From Pollutiaquabacter aromativorans (GTDB lineage: Bacteria > Bacteroidota > Bacteroidia > AKYH767-A > 2013-40CM-41-45), in NCBI GenBank assembly GCA_049177215.1, contig CP185379.1:124001-188000 (forward strand): DNA of 64,000 bases, given 5' to 3'. The notes beneath the pieces were generated by a model. That model was not told the origin of the DNA and made no database searches. It saw only the letters and a list, made by a program, of their open reading frames with translations. Positions 1-7,579 of this stretch are shown here, piece after piece (the stretch's first letter is position 1; every line of letters starts with the position of its first letter). Both the position numbers and the translations under genes were made by a program.

Positions 1-61
1 GGATCGGGTAAACATCACGCTTGCCGATGTATGCTACGATGCCACACATGTGTTGTCAGGG

Positions 62-1435
62 TTAGGGTAACTTGGTGTAATAAAGCTTGAGTTTCATGCG
101 GTCCGCAACGTTTTTGCCGCTCCCGAGGATCGCCCGTGCGGCCTGGACACCCGAACCGGAGATGACCAGGTAGAAGCCGTTGTTCCCGATACGGTCGTCC
201 AGGATCGCCTGGATCTGCCGTGCAAGGTTGAAACGGTACGTGCGGGTCGAAGCATCCAACCCACCACCATAGTAACCGCTGGTCTCGAAGTAGTCGAGGG
301 GGAATCCAACGTTGCCGTTCGCGTCAAGGGCCAGCACGAGCAGATTAGCCGGTGCCGGGTATCCGTTGGTGGAACCATCGGTGAGCGTGATATTCAACTC
401 CGCTTTGTTCACCACGATACTACCCGAATCCTTAAAATGTTTCAAAAACGGCATTGAAATTTTGATTTTGGTGCCCGACATGGACTGCAGATACGTCAGA
501 CTGTCGCCGTCCGTAGAGTCGCGCAACTGCCGTCCGACCGCCAATTCACCGAATTCGTGCTCGAAACGGTTCACCCGGCCTCCGGTAAGGGTGAACTGGT
601 ACACCCGCGCAGTGTTGGTGGTATCGTGGTAATAGAGGTTCAACCGGCTATTGAAGACGTCGATGGTCGAAATGCAGCCCTTGCCGGCTGCGGTATTGCC
701 TTCAGATTCAATGTATATGCCTTTGAAATAGTTCCGCCAGCTTGAATTTCCGGAAAGTGCGGGTTGACCGCTTAGCGAAACGATCTCATTGGCCAGCGCA
801 AGGTCGAGCGGAATGCGCAACTGCGGAGATACCGTGTCGCTGTCAACGACGATCCTGGTATAAGGTTGGGGGACGTACGCGCGTGTTCCGATCGGTTGGT
901 CTTCGCGGGCGAAGTCCTTGAAACTGTAATAGGTCGAACCGGGATTGATATTCTCCTTAAGCCGGTAGACCGTTACGGTTTGTGCCGTGGTGGTATCGGC
1001 ATAATAACCCGAATAAAAGAGTTGCAGGACGAGCGAGTCTACGGTACTCAGGTTGACAAACGTCGGACTACCCTGTAACAAGACCTCGGCGTAGATGGAC
1101 GCTTTGGTCTTGCCGAACACCGGATCGCCATAGGCGCCCAGGAGGGAAGCCGAAAGTTCGTCGCCCCGGACGGAATCTTCCGTCAGGACCCTGCAGTCGA
1201 TCGTTGCCGAATCGGAATAAGCGGTTGACAGCGGGTCGCTTTCGGGCAAAACCGACAATCCGAGTTCTTCCGAGTCTTTACATCCGCTCAGAAAGGCGAA
1301 CGCAAGCAGGGCCGGAAAAAAACATTTCCTCCACACGGATGCGGAGGAAATGTTCTTTTGAGGTTGATCGGTAATTGGGTTGGCCGCGGGGCCGAAAAGA
1401 CCGGCCAGGAAACGGCCGGCGGAGTTTGCGAGCAT
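62..1435 (-). CDS. DUF4270 family lipoprotein
   Basis: Secreted lipoprotein of the DUF4270 family, known almost only from Bacteroidota; its biochemical role is not established. The protein is 457 residues from the first ATG. A hydrophobic stretch followed by the lipobox FLSGC (about residues 48-52) marks a type II signal peptide, so it should be anchored to a membrane by lipid. That signal lies about 30 residues inside the ATG-initiated frame; a GTG at 1336-1334 would place it right at the N-terminus and is a good alternative start. The rest is beta-rich with many Thr, Tyr and Asp residues, as in the family. It lies one base downstream of the glycogen synthase-like gene on the same strand, an arrangement that suggests co-transcription. 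Family call is from recognition of the overall pattern. Confidence 0.72.
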   Translation of the reverse strand: MLANSAGRFLAGLFGPAANPITDQPQKNISSASVWRKCFFPALLAFAFLSGCKDSEELGLSVLPESDPLSTAYSDSATIDCRVLTEDSVRGDELSASLLGAYGDPVFGKTKASIYAEVLLQGSPTFVNLSTVDSLVLQLFYSGYYADTTTAQTVTVYRLKENINPGSTYYSFKDFAREDQPIGTRAYVPQPYTRIVVDSDTVSPQLRIPLDLALANEIVSLSGQPALSGNSSWRNYFKGIYIESEGNTAAGKGCISTIDVFNSRLNLYYHDTTNTARVYQFTLTGGRVNRFEHEFGELAVGRQLRDSTDGDSLTYLQSMSGTKIKISMPFLKHFKDSGSIVVNKAELNITLTDGSTNGYPAPANLLVLALDANGNVGFPLDYFETSGYYGGGLDASTRTYRFNLARQIQAILDDRIGNNGFYLVISGSGVQAARAILGSGKNVADRMKLKLYYTKLP

Positions 1436-1436
1436 A

Positions 1437-2273
1437 TCAGTCTACGAGAGCCGGCTCGTTTTCCAGCAGTTCGTCATAAAAGTCCGAACAGGCGCCGACG
1501 AAGTTGCCGTCGTCGTCGAATGGTGAATACTGGAGAACGGGCTTGTTGGTTTTCTTGAGGTAAGTATCGAGTGCGGAATGTTTGGTGTCGCAACCGCGTA
1601 CGATCCCGTCGCTGAGCTTCATCGCGGCCAGGTGCACATTGGCCATGGAGGGCTCTTTATACAGCTTCAGGTCGTCCGGCGTAACACCGTCCATTTTGAG
1701 TTTCTTCACCAGGTTCGGCGTGAAATTTTCTTCCATGTCCTGGAGGTAGGAAGAATACACGATGCGCGAATTGCGGAACATCGGGTCGTCCTTATAACCG
1801 GTCTTTACGAAGAACGGGATCAGGCTGGTCATCCAGCCATGACAATGGATCACATCCGGTGCCCAGCCAAGTTTTTTCACGGTTTCCAGTACGCCTCGAC
1901 AGAAAAAGACCATCCGGTCTTCGTTATCCTTGTGGAACTTCTTCTTCGCGTCACGGAAAACGTTCTTCCGCTGGAAATATTCTTCGTTGTCGATGAAATA
2001 AACCTGCATCCGGGCACTCTGGATCGAGGCTACCTTGATGATGAGCGGATGATCCGATTCGTCGATGATCAGGTTCATGCCGGAGAGGCGGATGACTTCG
2101 TGGAGTTGGTTCCGACGCTCGTTGATCACACCAAAACGGGGCATGAACGTCCGGATCTCTTTTCCGCGCTCCTGGACTCCTTGCGGCAGCCGGCGGGCGA
2201 TGTTGGATACTTCTGTGACTTCCAGGAAAGGGGTAATTTCCTGGGAAACGAATAGTACTTTCGCCTTCTTCAT
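1437..2273 (-). CDS. Glycogen/starch synthase N-terminal (GT5) domain protein
   Basis: Resembles the N-terminal half of glycogen or starch synthase (glycosyltransferase family 5), which binds the growing glucan. The protein is about 278 residues, against about 480 for full GlgA, so the nucleotide-sugar-binding C-terminal half is absent. Visible family signatures are KVLFVSQEITPF at the start, RTFMPRFGVINERR and the HCHGWMTSLIPFF motif. Short GT5-only proteins of this type are common in Bacteroidota and are usually annotated as glycogen synthase, but activity cannot be assumed. I chose the ATG at 2273 over the one at 2303, because a promoter -7 element (2308-2301) would leave the upstream ATG at or before the transcription start. 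It is divergent from panC, a common arrangement in this phylum. Confidence 0.8.
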   Translation of the reverse strand: MKKAKVLFVSQEITPFLEVTEVSNIARRLPQGVQERGKEIRTFMPRFGVINERRNQLHEVIRLSGMNLIIDESDHPLIIKVASIQSARMQVYFIDNEEYFQRKNVFRDAKKKFHKDNEDRMVFFCRGVLETVKKLGWAPDVIHCHGWMTSLIPFFVKTGYKDDPMFRNSRIVYSSYLQDMEENFTPNLVKKLKMDGVTPDDLKLYKEPSMANVHLAAMKLSDGIVRGCDTKHSALDTYLKKTNKPVLQYSPFDDDGNFVGACSDFYDELLENEPALVD

Positions 2274-2300
2274 TATAGGAAATGAATGGTTAAACAGCTG

Positions 2301-2331
2301 CAAAGATACACATAATAAGGGTACGCTTCAA
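2301..2331 (-). promoter_or_regulatory. Bacteroidota-type promoter of the glycogen synthase-like gene
   Basis: On the minus strand TTG (2331-2329) is followed after exactly 20 bases by TATCTTTG (2308-2301), matching the known Bacteroidota pattern TTG-N19-23-TAnnTTTG. Transcription should begin near 2296, giving a leader of about 20 bases to the ATG at 2273. Confidence 0.7.
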
Positions 2332-2465
2332 TATGCGCAAGCCCCCTGACCGAAAAACAATCGATTTTTAAGAAAAAAAGGACTTATTTAAGTTTAATAG
2401 TTTGATCATCAGATTGGTAAGTCCGAACGACAAGATGGTCGCCCAAAGCGCTTGATTACGATCAA

Positions 2466-3332
2466 ATGTTCGTATTTGATAAGATAAAACCACTTCAGAC
2501 CGTCATTCATGAGTGGAAGTCGACTGGTCTTCGGATCGGTTTCGTGCCCACCATGGGTGCCTTGCACCCCGGCCATATTTCCCTGGTGGCGGAAGCGCAT
2601 CGGCAGTGCGATCGGGTCGTCTGCAGCATCTTCGTCAACCCGACCCAGTTCAACAACCCCGACGACCTCAAACGCTACCCCCGGATGCCGGAGGCCGACC
2701 GATCCATGTTGGAGCAAGCTGGTGTTCACCTGCTGTTCACACCGGACGAACAGGAGATTTACCCCGGCGAATTGGAAAAAGACAATGCCCCCACGATCGA
2801 TCTGGGCAGGCTGGAGCAGGTCATGGAGGGCAGCCATCGCCCCGGCCATTTTCGAGGGGTCGTACAAGTCGTATCCCGGCTCTTCGATATCGTTAAGCCC
2901 GATGTAGCCTTTTTCGGCGAGAAGGATTTCCAGCAACTGGCGGTCATCCGTGAAATGACCCGACAGCTCCGGCTGCCGGTTACGATCGTCGGCTGTCCCA
3001 CCCTGCGCGAACCGGACGGGCTGGCGATGAGTTCCCGCAACCTGCGCCTCACCACGGCTCAACGGCAGGAAGCGGTGGTGATCTCCCGGGCACTTTTTTA
3101 TGTGCGCGACAACATCGCCCACGTGCCGGTCGATGAGCTGTTGTTCCGGGCCAAAGAGAAGATCGAAGCCTCGGGTCAGCTCAGGTTGGAATACCTCTGT
3201 CTTGCCGATGAGGAAACGCTCGAGCCGGTACACCCGGCACACCTCCCCGAACACATGCGCTGCTGCGTAGCCGCATGGCTCGGCGATGTCCGGTTGATCG
3301 ATAATGTCGGAATCGTGCTCGGCGAAAGCTGA
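2466..3332 (+). CDS. panC: Pantothenate synthetase
   Basis: Pantoate-beta-alanine ligase, the last step of vitamin B5 synthesis: ATP, pantoate and beta-alanine give pantothenate in the cytosol. The 288-residue length is typical. The ATP-binding signature PTMGALHPGH is at residues 28-37, CSIFVNPTQFN follows, FGEKDFQQL lies mid-protein, and the KMSKS-like AMSSRN motif is near residue 190. The ATG at 2466 gives the normal family N-terminus. panC is divergent from the glycogen synthase-like gene; panD, often next to it in this phylum, is not here. The region downstream holds heptad repeats rather than a clear terminator. Confidence 0.97.
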   Translation: MFVFDKIKPLQTVIHEWKSTGLRIGFVPTMGALHPGHISLVAEAHRQCDRVVCSIFVNPTQFNNPDDLKRYPRMPEADRSMLEQAGVHLLFTPDEQEIYPGELEKDNAPTIDLGRLEQVMEGSHRPGHFRGVVQVVSRLFDIVKPDVAFFGEKDFQQLAVIREMTRQLRLPVTIVGCPTLREPDGLAMSSRNLRLTTAQRQEAVVISRALFYVRDNIAHVPVDELLFRAKEKIEASGQLRLEYLCLADEETLEPVHPAHLPEHMRCCVAAWLGDVRLIDNVGIVLGES

Positions 3333-3345
3333 AGATTGACCGCGA

Positions 3346-3366
3346 GAGTTCCGAGTTTCGAGTTGA
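3346..3366. repeat. Heptad array, GAGTTTC family (3 units)
   Basis: Three units GAGTTCC, GAGTTTC and GAGTTGA in exact 7-base register, 14 bases past the panC stop codon. Same family as the arrays at 19302 and 25295. Short, so weak on its own. Confidence 0.5.
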
Positions 3367-3409
3367 AATTGATGCCGGGTCATTTGTTGGATTGACTATC
3401 TACAAATTA

Positions 3410-3500
3410 CTATTCGCTATTCGCTATTCGCTATTCGCTATTCACTATTCGCTATTCACTATTCACTATTCACTGTTCACTGTTCACTGTTTACTGTTCA
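3410..3500. repeat. Heptad array, CTATTCR family (13 units)
   Basis: Thirteen perfect-register heptamers. Unit order is CTATTCG x4, CTATTCA, CTATTCG, CTATTCA x3, CTGTTCA x2, CTGTTTA, CTGTTCA. It lies between panC and the RES-Xre pair, ending 16 bases before the promoter of that pair. The first eight units are identical in order to the array at 40327. Confidence 0.92.
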
Positions 3501-3516
3501 CCCTCCAGTCACCGAC

Positions 3517-3560
3517 TTGACAAAATCAGAAAATTGTCTTAGATTTACGGACAAATGTCC
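3517..3560 (+). promoter_or_regulatory. Promoter and probable operator of the RES-Xre operon
   Basis: TTG (3517-3519), a 20-base gap, then TAGATTTA (3540-3547) fits the Bacteroidota promoter with one mismatch. Two inverted pairs overlap it: GACAA/TTGTC arms at 3519-3523 and 3534-3538, and GGACA/TGTCC arms at 3549-3553 and 3556-3560. The second spans the ATG at 3555, so the message would be nearly leaderless. Binding by the Xre antitoxin is an inference from how such pairs are usually controlled. Confidence 0.6.
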
Positions 3561-4046
3561 ACCGCCCCCCGCACCAACTCTTCCCTCGAGTTCCAATTGA
3601 ACAGAGCCGTCGCCTCGCTTTTTCGTGAGCGCGCCTCCGGTCGAAAGGTTACCTATGCCGAGTTGCTTTCCGACAAGATGCTCATCATTGCCGCCATCCG
3701 GATCGGCATTCCGTATTCGCTCTTCGAGTTGATCCTGAAATACACGCCCTTCTCCGAGACCGATTGGGCTTCGTTTCTGAATATTTCCACCAAATCGCTG
3801 CAGCGATACGAGCAGAATCGTCGGTATCATTTCAAGCCCCTGCAATCGGAAAAGATCATCGAACTCGCGGAGGTCACCCGGCTGGGCCTGGACGTGTTCG
3901 GGAATATGGAAAAGTTCCGGCTATGGCTGGATGCCCCCAACTACGCGCTGGGTAACATGAAACCGGTCGAGCTGCTGCGCGATTCCTACGGCAAGGAGAT
4001 GGTTGTGGCGGAGTTGAACCGCATCAATTACGGTATTCTTTCCTGA
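3555..4046 (+). CDS. Xre/MbcA/ParS-type antitoxin of a RES-Xre pair
   Basis: Antitoxin that should bind and silence the RES toxin encoded next to it, and repress its own promoter. The 163-residue protein has the two-part form of the family: an N-terminal helical Xre-like region (about residues 40-95, including TDWASFLNISTKSLQRY) and the C-terminal toxin-binding domain with GNMKPVELLRDSYGKEMV near residues 135-152 and the family ending RINYGI. The ATG at 3555 lies a few bases after the -7 box. Three bases separate its stop from the toxin start, so the two are translationally linked. Family identification is strong; repression of this promoter is inferred from the inverted repeats upstream. Confidence 0.9.
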   Translation: MSTAPRTNSSLEFQLNRAVASLFRERASGRKVTYAELLSDKMLIIAAIRIGIPYSLFELILKYTPFSETDWASFLNISTKSLQRYEQNRRYHFKPLQSEKIIELAEVTRLGLDVFGNMEKFRLWLDAPNYALGNMKPVELLRDSYGKEMVVAELNRINYGILS

Positions 4047-4049
4047 GCG

Positions 4050-4508
4050 GTGGAAGTCTTTCGCCTCAGCCGCGACCGTTACGCGCGCACCCTTTCGGGG
4101 GAAGGCGCCGCCAGGACCGGCGGTCGGTGGAACTCGCCGGGTGTTGAGATGGTCTATACGGCGATGAACCGTTCCCTTGCCATGGCCGAGGTGGCCGTGC
4201 ACCTCAGTCTGGCCATGCTGCCCGAAGATTACCGCATGATCACGATCGACATCCCCGACCGTGTATCCCGTCACCAACTCGCGCCAAACAGACTCCCGGC
4301 CGGCTGGAAAGCATTTCCGCATCCCGCCGCGACGCGCGCGATCGGAGATCGTTTCATTGCCGAGGGCAAACACTGCATCCTAATTGTTCCCTCAGCCATC
4401 ACCCAGGGCGACTTCAACTATCTTCTCAACCCACGTCATCCCGATTTCAAGAAGATCCGCATCCGGAAGGTGGAGGCGTTTCCGTTTGACAGGAGGATGG
4501 TGCGGTAA
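4050..4508 (+). CDS. RES-domain toxin
   Basis: Toxin of a RES-Xre system. Characterised RES toxins deplete NAD+ or modify enzymes by ADP-ribosyl chemistry, so that is the expected activity. The 152-residue protein shows the family core: MEVFRLSRDRYA at the N-terminus, the GGRWNSPG motif with the conserved Arg near residues 25-32, and MAEVAVHL with the conserved Glu near residue 50. The start is a GTG three bases after the antitoxin stop. The normal length and intact motifs suggest a functional toxin. Heptad repeats begin directly after the TAA stop. Confidence 0.92.
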   Translation: MEVFRLSRDRYARTLSGEGAARTGGRWNSPGVEMVYTAMNRSLAMAEVAVHLSLAMLPEDYRMITIDIPDRVSRHQLAPNRLPAGWKAFPHPAATRAIGDRFIAEGKHCILIVPSAITQGDFNYLLNPRHPDFKKIRIRKVEAFPFDRRMVR

Positions 4509-4536
4509 GGCGAGGGACGAGGGACGAAGGGCGAGG
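4509..4536. repeat. Heptad array, GACGAGG family (4 units)
   Basis: GGCGAGG, GACGAGG, GACGAAG, GGCGAGG in 7-base register, beginning at the first base after the RES toxin stop codon. It is the reverse complement type of the CCTCGTC array at 25334. Confidence 0.75.
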
Positions 4537-4597
4537 AGGAGCCGCATGCTACGAATCGTCCATTGAAATGAAGCAACCGAATATTCAGCGCAAAGTC

Positions 4598-4628
4598 TTG
4601 ACAGTTGTTACCAAATATGGTAACTTTG
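4598..4628 (+). promoter_or_regulatory. Promoter with embedded palindromic operator
   Basis: TTG (4598-4600), a gap of exactly 20 bases, then TAACTTTG (4621-4628): a perfect Bacteroidota promoter. Between and overlapping the two boxes lies a perfect inverted repeat, GTTACCA (4607-4613), AATA, TGGTAAC (4618-4624). The right arm shares four bases with the -7 element, so a bound repressor would block the polymerase. The Xre domain encoded in this operon is the obvious candidate. Confidence 0.75.
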
Positions 4629-4647
4629 ATTGCTGACTTTTCGTCTT

Positions 4648-4893
4648 ATGCCTGTCATCCATCAACTAGGGGCGATCCGAATACTCGTTTACTCCCGGGA
4701 CCATGCTCCGCCTCACTTCCATGCGGTTGTTGCTGAGTACGAGGCACTGATCGAAATCAAGACGTTAAAAGTAATAGCCGGTCATCTGCCCAAAAGGCAA
4801 TTGCAAACCGTCATCCGCTGGGCCCGCCAGCCGCATAACAATCAACGGCTCCTGGAAACGTTTCACGTCCTTAATCCGGTAAAAAGAAAATGA
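4648..4893 (+). CDS. DUF4160 protein, probable toxin of a two-gene module
   Basis: Small DUF4160 protein of 81 residues. The diagnostic motif RDHAPPHFHA lies near residues 17-26, inside the typical IRILVYSRDHAPPHFHAVVAEYEALIEI context. DUF4160 genes are regularly followed by DUF2442 genes and the pair is widely suspected to be a toxin-antitoxin module; its target is not known. I chose the ATG at 4648 over the upstream TTG at 4630, since the promoter places the transcription start near 4633. The gene overlaps the next one by four bases (ATGA), which ties their translation together. Confidence 0.85.
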   Translation: MPVIHQLGAIRILVYSRDHAPPHFHAVVAEYEALIEIKTLKVIAGHLPKRQLQTVIRWARQPHNNQRLLETFHVLNPVKRK

Positions 4894-5423
4894 AAAACTC
4901 CCCAAAACTTCCGCGTATCCTGAAGGTGCTTTCTGTCCGTAATCACCAGGTTCACTGCGTGTTCAACAATGGAGAGACCCGGCGGATCGATTTTATCAAA
5001 CTCTTTTCCAAGTGGAAGGTGGGCAAGAAGGACCCGGAATATCCGCTACTCGATTCCAGGGTATTCAACAAGGTCCGGGTACATAACCAGACGCTCGCCT
5101 GGGATAACATTCGGCTCGAAATTCCTGGGCCGGATGGTCAACCCGTAGAGGTTCCATACGAAATCGATCCGGATATTTTGTACAAGAACAGTGATCCGTT
5201 GAATGAACCGGCACACCGCTTCTTCTTCGGTAGTGTGATAAGGCAATTACGCGAAGCAAGCGGATTGTCGCAGGAGGAACTGGCATTACGGAGCGGGACG
5301 AGTAAATCTTATCTCTCTCGTGTGGAGAATGACACGATAGAGCCAGGGCTGACGACCTTATACAAGATCATCGAAATCGGGTTAGGCGGGAAGCTGTCGA
5401 TCGAGGTAAAGAAGCGAAGATGA
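4890..5423 (+). CDS. DUF2442 fused to an Xre helix-turn-helix domain, probable antitoxin
   Basis: A 177-residue fusion. Residues about 8-80 form a DUF2442 domain (VHCVFNNGETRRIDFIKLF through NQTLAWDNIRLEI). Residues about 112-172 form an Xre/Cro helix-turn-helix (VIRQLREASGLSQEEL, then SGTSKSYLSRVEN). DUF2442 is the usual partner of DUF4160; joining it directly to a DNA-binding domain makes one chain able both to hold the partner and to repress the operon. The ATG overlaps the DUF4160 stop. The palindrome in the promoter is the likely binding site. Domain calls are from recognition; the antitoxin role is inferred. Confidence 0.85.
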   Translation: MKNSPKLPRILKVLSVRNHQVHCVFNNGETRRIDFIKLFSKWKVGKKDPEYPLLDSRVFNKVRVHNQTLAWDNIRLEIPGPDGQPVEVPYEIDPDILYKNSDPLNEPAHRFFFGSVIRQLREASGLSQEELALRSGTSKSYLSRVENDTIEPGLTTLYKIIEIGLGGKLSIEVKKRR

Positions 5424-5480
5424 CTGCTGTACGTTGAAATTGGGATCAGGATCGAGATGTGAGCATAAGGCATCGAACTC

Positions 5481-5515
5481 GAGCTGCCTACTGCGAACTG
5501 CCCGCTGCAAACTGA
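5481..5515. repeat. Heptad array, CTACTGC family (5 units)
   Basis: GAGCTGC, CTACTGC, GAACTGC, CCGCTGC, AAACTGA in 7-base register, about 58 bases after the DUF2442-Xre stop. Looser than the related array at 18035, whose units AAACTGC and CTACTGC it shares or nearly shares. Confidence 0.6.
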
Positions 5516-5587
5516 AAAACTCCAGGCACCCAACCCACAGTGCTTGCATTGGCACCGGCTTCCTTGTAACTTTCGTTCAGCCGAAGT

Positions 5588-7447
5588 ATGTCCGCGCACC
5601 GTCAACTCGAAAAACAATGGATCACCAACTTCCGCCGCGGCCCGCTCGTGGATGCGGATTCCGGGAAGTTGCGGACACGCATTGCCCATCAGTTGTTTTA
5701 CGGAAGGGAAACGGAGGATTATCCCGCCGACCTGCCCGAGAATTTCCGGGCGTTCGTAGGAGAGCATGCCGAGCTGGAACGAACCGAGGCCATCCGCCAG
5801 CTCCTGGCTTTTCTGCAACCTGCCGGCATCTCCCTCGATTACGAACGGGTGCTCCGACACCTGGAATTACAACCGGACGATTTTTTAAAACTCGTAAAAC
5901 GGACCCGGTACATCCTCCAAACCCTCGCGCACGCCCGCGACGATTTCGATACCGCCAACCCGTTCCGCGAACTGGGCGGCGACCTGGCCTTTCTCCAGCG
6001 ACTCGCCAGCGGTGAAGCCGCGAGTCAGCTGCACCTCTTCGAAGAGCTCGACCTGCCCGACCTCTACAACCGGCTCGGGACACTTCCTCCCGGATACGGA
6101 AACGATCCGCTCATCCGGCAGCTTTTTACCCGCATCGAAGGCGGCAACGAGAGTTTCTTCCTGACCGGCAAGGCCGGCACCGGGAAATCCACTTTCCTGC
6201 ACTACTTCGCCCAGCAGACCAAAAAGAAGGTGGTCATCACCGCTTTCACGGGTATTGCTGCCGTGAATGTCGGCGGACAAACCCTGCATTCGTTCTTCCT
6301 GTTCCCGTTGAAACCGCTGCTTCCGGAGGACCATGAGATCAGACGGTTTGAAGAACACTCCGACCGGTACAAGATCATCCGGGAAATGGATACGCTGGTC
6401 ATCGACGAGGTATCCATGCTGCGGGCCGACCTGCTGGAGGCCATTGACTATTCCCTGCGCATCAACGGTGGGGATCCCGACCGACCGTTCGGCGGAAAAC
6501 AGATCATCTTTGTCGGGGACGTTTTCCAGTTGCCCCCCGTGACCGACGGCGAGGACGAAGTGGAAGCCGTCCTGTTCAGCCGGGTGTTTCGCAGCGAGTA
6601 CTTCTTCGACAGTCCCGCGTATCGTAAACTGGCGCCGGTCTATTTCGAGTTCCGGAAATCCCACCGCCAGCAGTCCGACCGGGCCTTCGTGGACCTGCTC
6701 GACAAGGTCCGCCTTTGCCAGGCAGACCTCGAAGATCTGGAGCGGCTCAACCGACGTTTCGATCCTTCCTTCTCCGTAGATGCGGGTGAATTCGTTATAA
6801 CATTGACTACCAACAACGCAATTGCCCGAGCCGAGAACGCGCGCAGGCTCCGGGAGCTGCCCTATGCATCCCTCTTCTTCGAGGCCACGATCGAGGGAGA
6901 TTTTCGCGAGCAGAAATACCCGACGTCCCGCGTACTGGAGCTGCGCCGGGACGCCCAGGTCATCTTCATCAAGAACGATCCCGGCGGCCGCTGGGTCAAC
7001 GGTACCATCGCCAAGGTGGATTTCATCGCGCAGGACTTCCTGCAGGTGCGGCTGCAGGACGGCTCCGTACACAAAGTGGAACGCGTGCAGTGGGAGAACC
7101 GGAAATTCAAGTACCGGCGGGATCAGGGCAAGATCGTTTCCGAAGCGCTTGGCACCTTCACGCAGTTTCCCGTGAAGCCGGCCTGGGCCATCACCATCCA
7201 CAAAAGCCAGGGTCTGACCTTCGACCGGGTGATCATCGACCTGGGCCGGGGCGCGTTCGTGAATGGACAACTGTACACCGCCCTCAGCCGCTGCCGCACA
7301 CTCGACGGCATTGTCCTAAAACGCCCCATCCGACCCCACGACCTCATCATGGACCGGCGCATCGTCGCCTTCCACGAGACGGAGCAGTTGCTACACCGGC
7401 TGGATGAGAGCACCGGGTGGAACGTAAATCAAAGCTCAAAGATTTGA
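5588..7447 (+). CDS. PIF1-like superfamily 1 DNA helicase
   Basis: ATP-driven DNA helicase of the PIF1/RecD-like group, 619 residues. The first ~165 residues are an unrecognised helical N-terminal region. The helicase core then shows Walker A GKAGTGKST (about 188-196), TAFTGIAAVNVGGQTLHSFF (motif Ia region), Walker B LVIDEVSML (about 269-277), GDVFQLPPV (motif III), and near the C-terminus AITIHKSQGLTFDRVIIDLG and LYTALSRC. All motor motifs are intact. It stands alone between toxin-antitoxin modules, 160 bases after the previous gene. PIF1 family enzymes unwind forks and G-quadruplexes; a part in defence here is only suggested by position. Confidence 0.88.
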   Translation: MSAHRQLEKQWITNFRRGPLVDADSGKLRTRIAHQLFYGRETEDYPADLPENFRAFVGEHAELERTEAIRQLLAFLQPAGISLDYERVLRHLELQPDDFLKLVKRTRYILQTLAHARDDFDTANPFRELGGDLAFLQRLASGEAASQLHLFEELDLPDLYNRLGTLPPGYGNDPLIRQLFTRIEGGNESFFLTGKAGTGKSTFLHYFAQQTKKKVVITAFTGIAAVNVGGQTLHSFFLFPLKPLLPEDHEIRRFEEHSDRYKIIREMDTLVIDEVSMLRADLLEAIDYSLRINGGDPDRPFGGKQIIFVGDVFQLPPVTDGEDEVEAVLFSRVFRSEYFFDSPAYRKLAPVYFEFRKSHRQQSDRAFVDLLDKVRLCQADLEDLERLNRRFDPSFSVDAGEFVITLTTNNAIARAENARRLRELPYASLFFEATIEGDFREQKYPTSRVLELRRDAQVIFIKNDPGGRWVNGTIAKVDFIAQDFLQVRLQDGSVHKVERVQWENRKFKYRRDQGKIVSEALGTFTQFPVKPAWAITIHKSQGLTFDRVIIDLGRGAFVNGQLYTALSRCRTLDGIVLKRPIRPHDLIMDRRIVAFHETEQLLHRLDESTGWNVNQSSKI

Positions 7448-7562
7448 TCTGGTTGAATTTGGATGGGAGCTTTATTGTGCTCACAACCAAATGTTGCATT
7501 CCTGAGTTGTAGATTTGGCCGGTAGCGAGCAGTGATTCACTCAAACCAGGACTGAAATTTTG

Positions 7563-7570
7563 TATTTTTG
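7563..7570 (+). promoter_or_regulatory. -7 promoter box before the Xre-ImmA gene
   Basis: TATTTTTG matches TAnnTTTG and lies ten bases before the ATG at 7580. No TTG is seen at the expected -33 spacing, so only the -7 part is supported. Confidence 0.4.
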
Positions 7571-7579
7571 ATTTGTTGG

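Noticed and set aside
1..61. Possible end of another gene at the left edge.
   Set aside because: Only 61 bases precede the DUF4270 stop and no convincing frame is visible.
3410..3500. The heptad array was considered as a CRISPR array.
   Set aside because: Units are 7 bases with no spacers, no 25-40-base repeats, and no cas genes are in the window.
5885..7270. Long minus-strand open frame (461 codons) opposite the PIF1-like helicase.
   Set aside because: It is a shadow frame in GC-rich coding DNA; the plus-strand helicase has all motifs.
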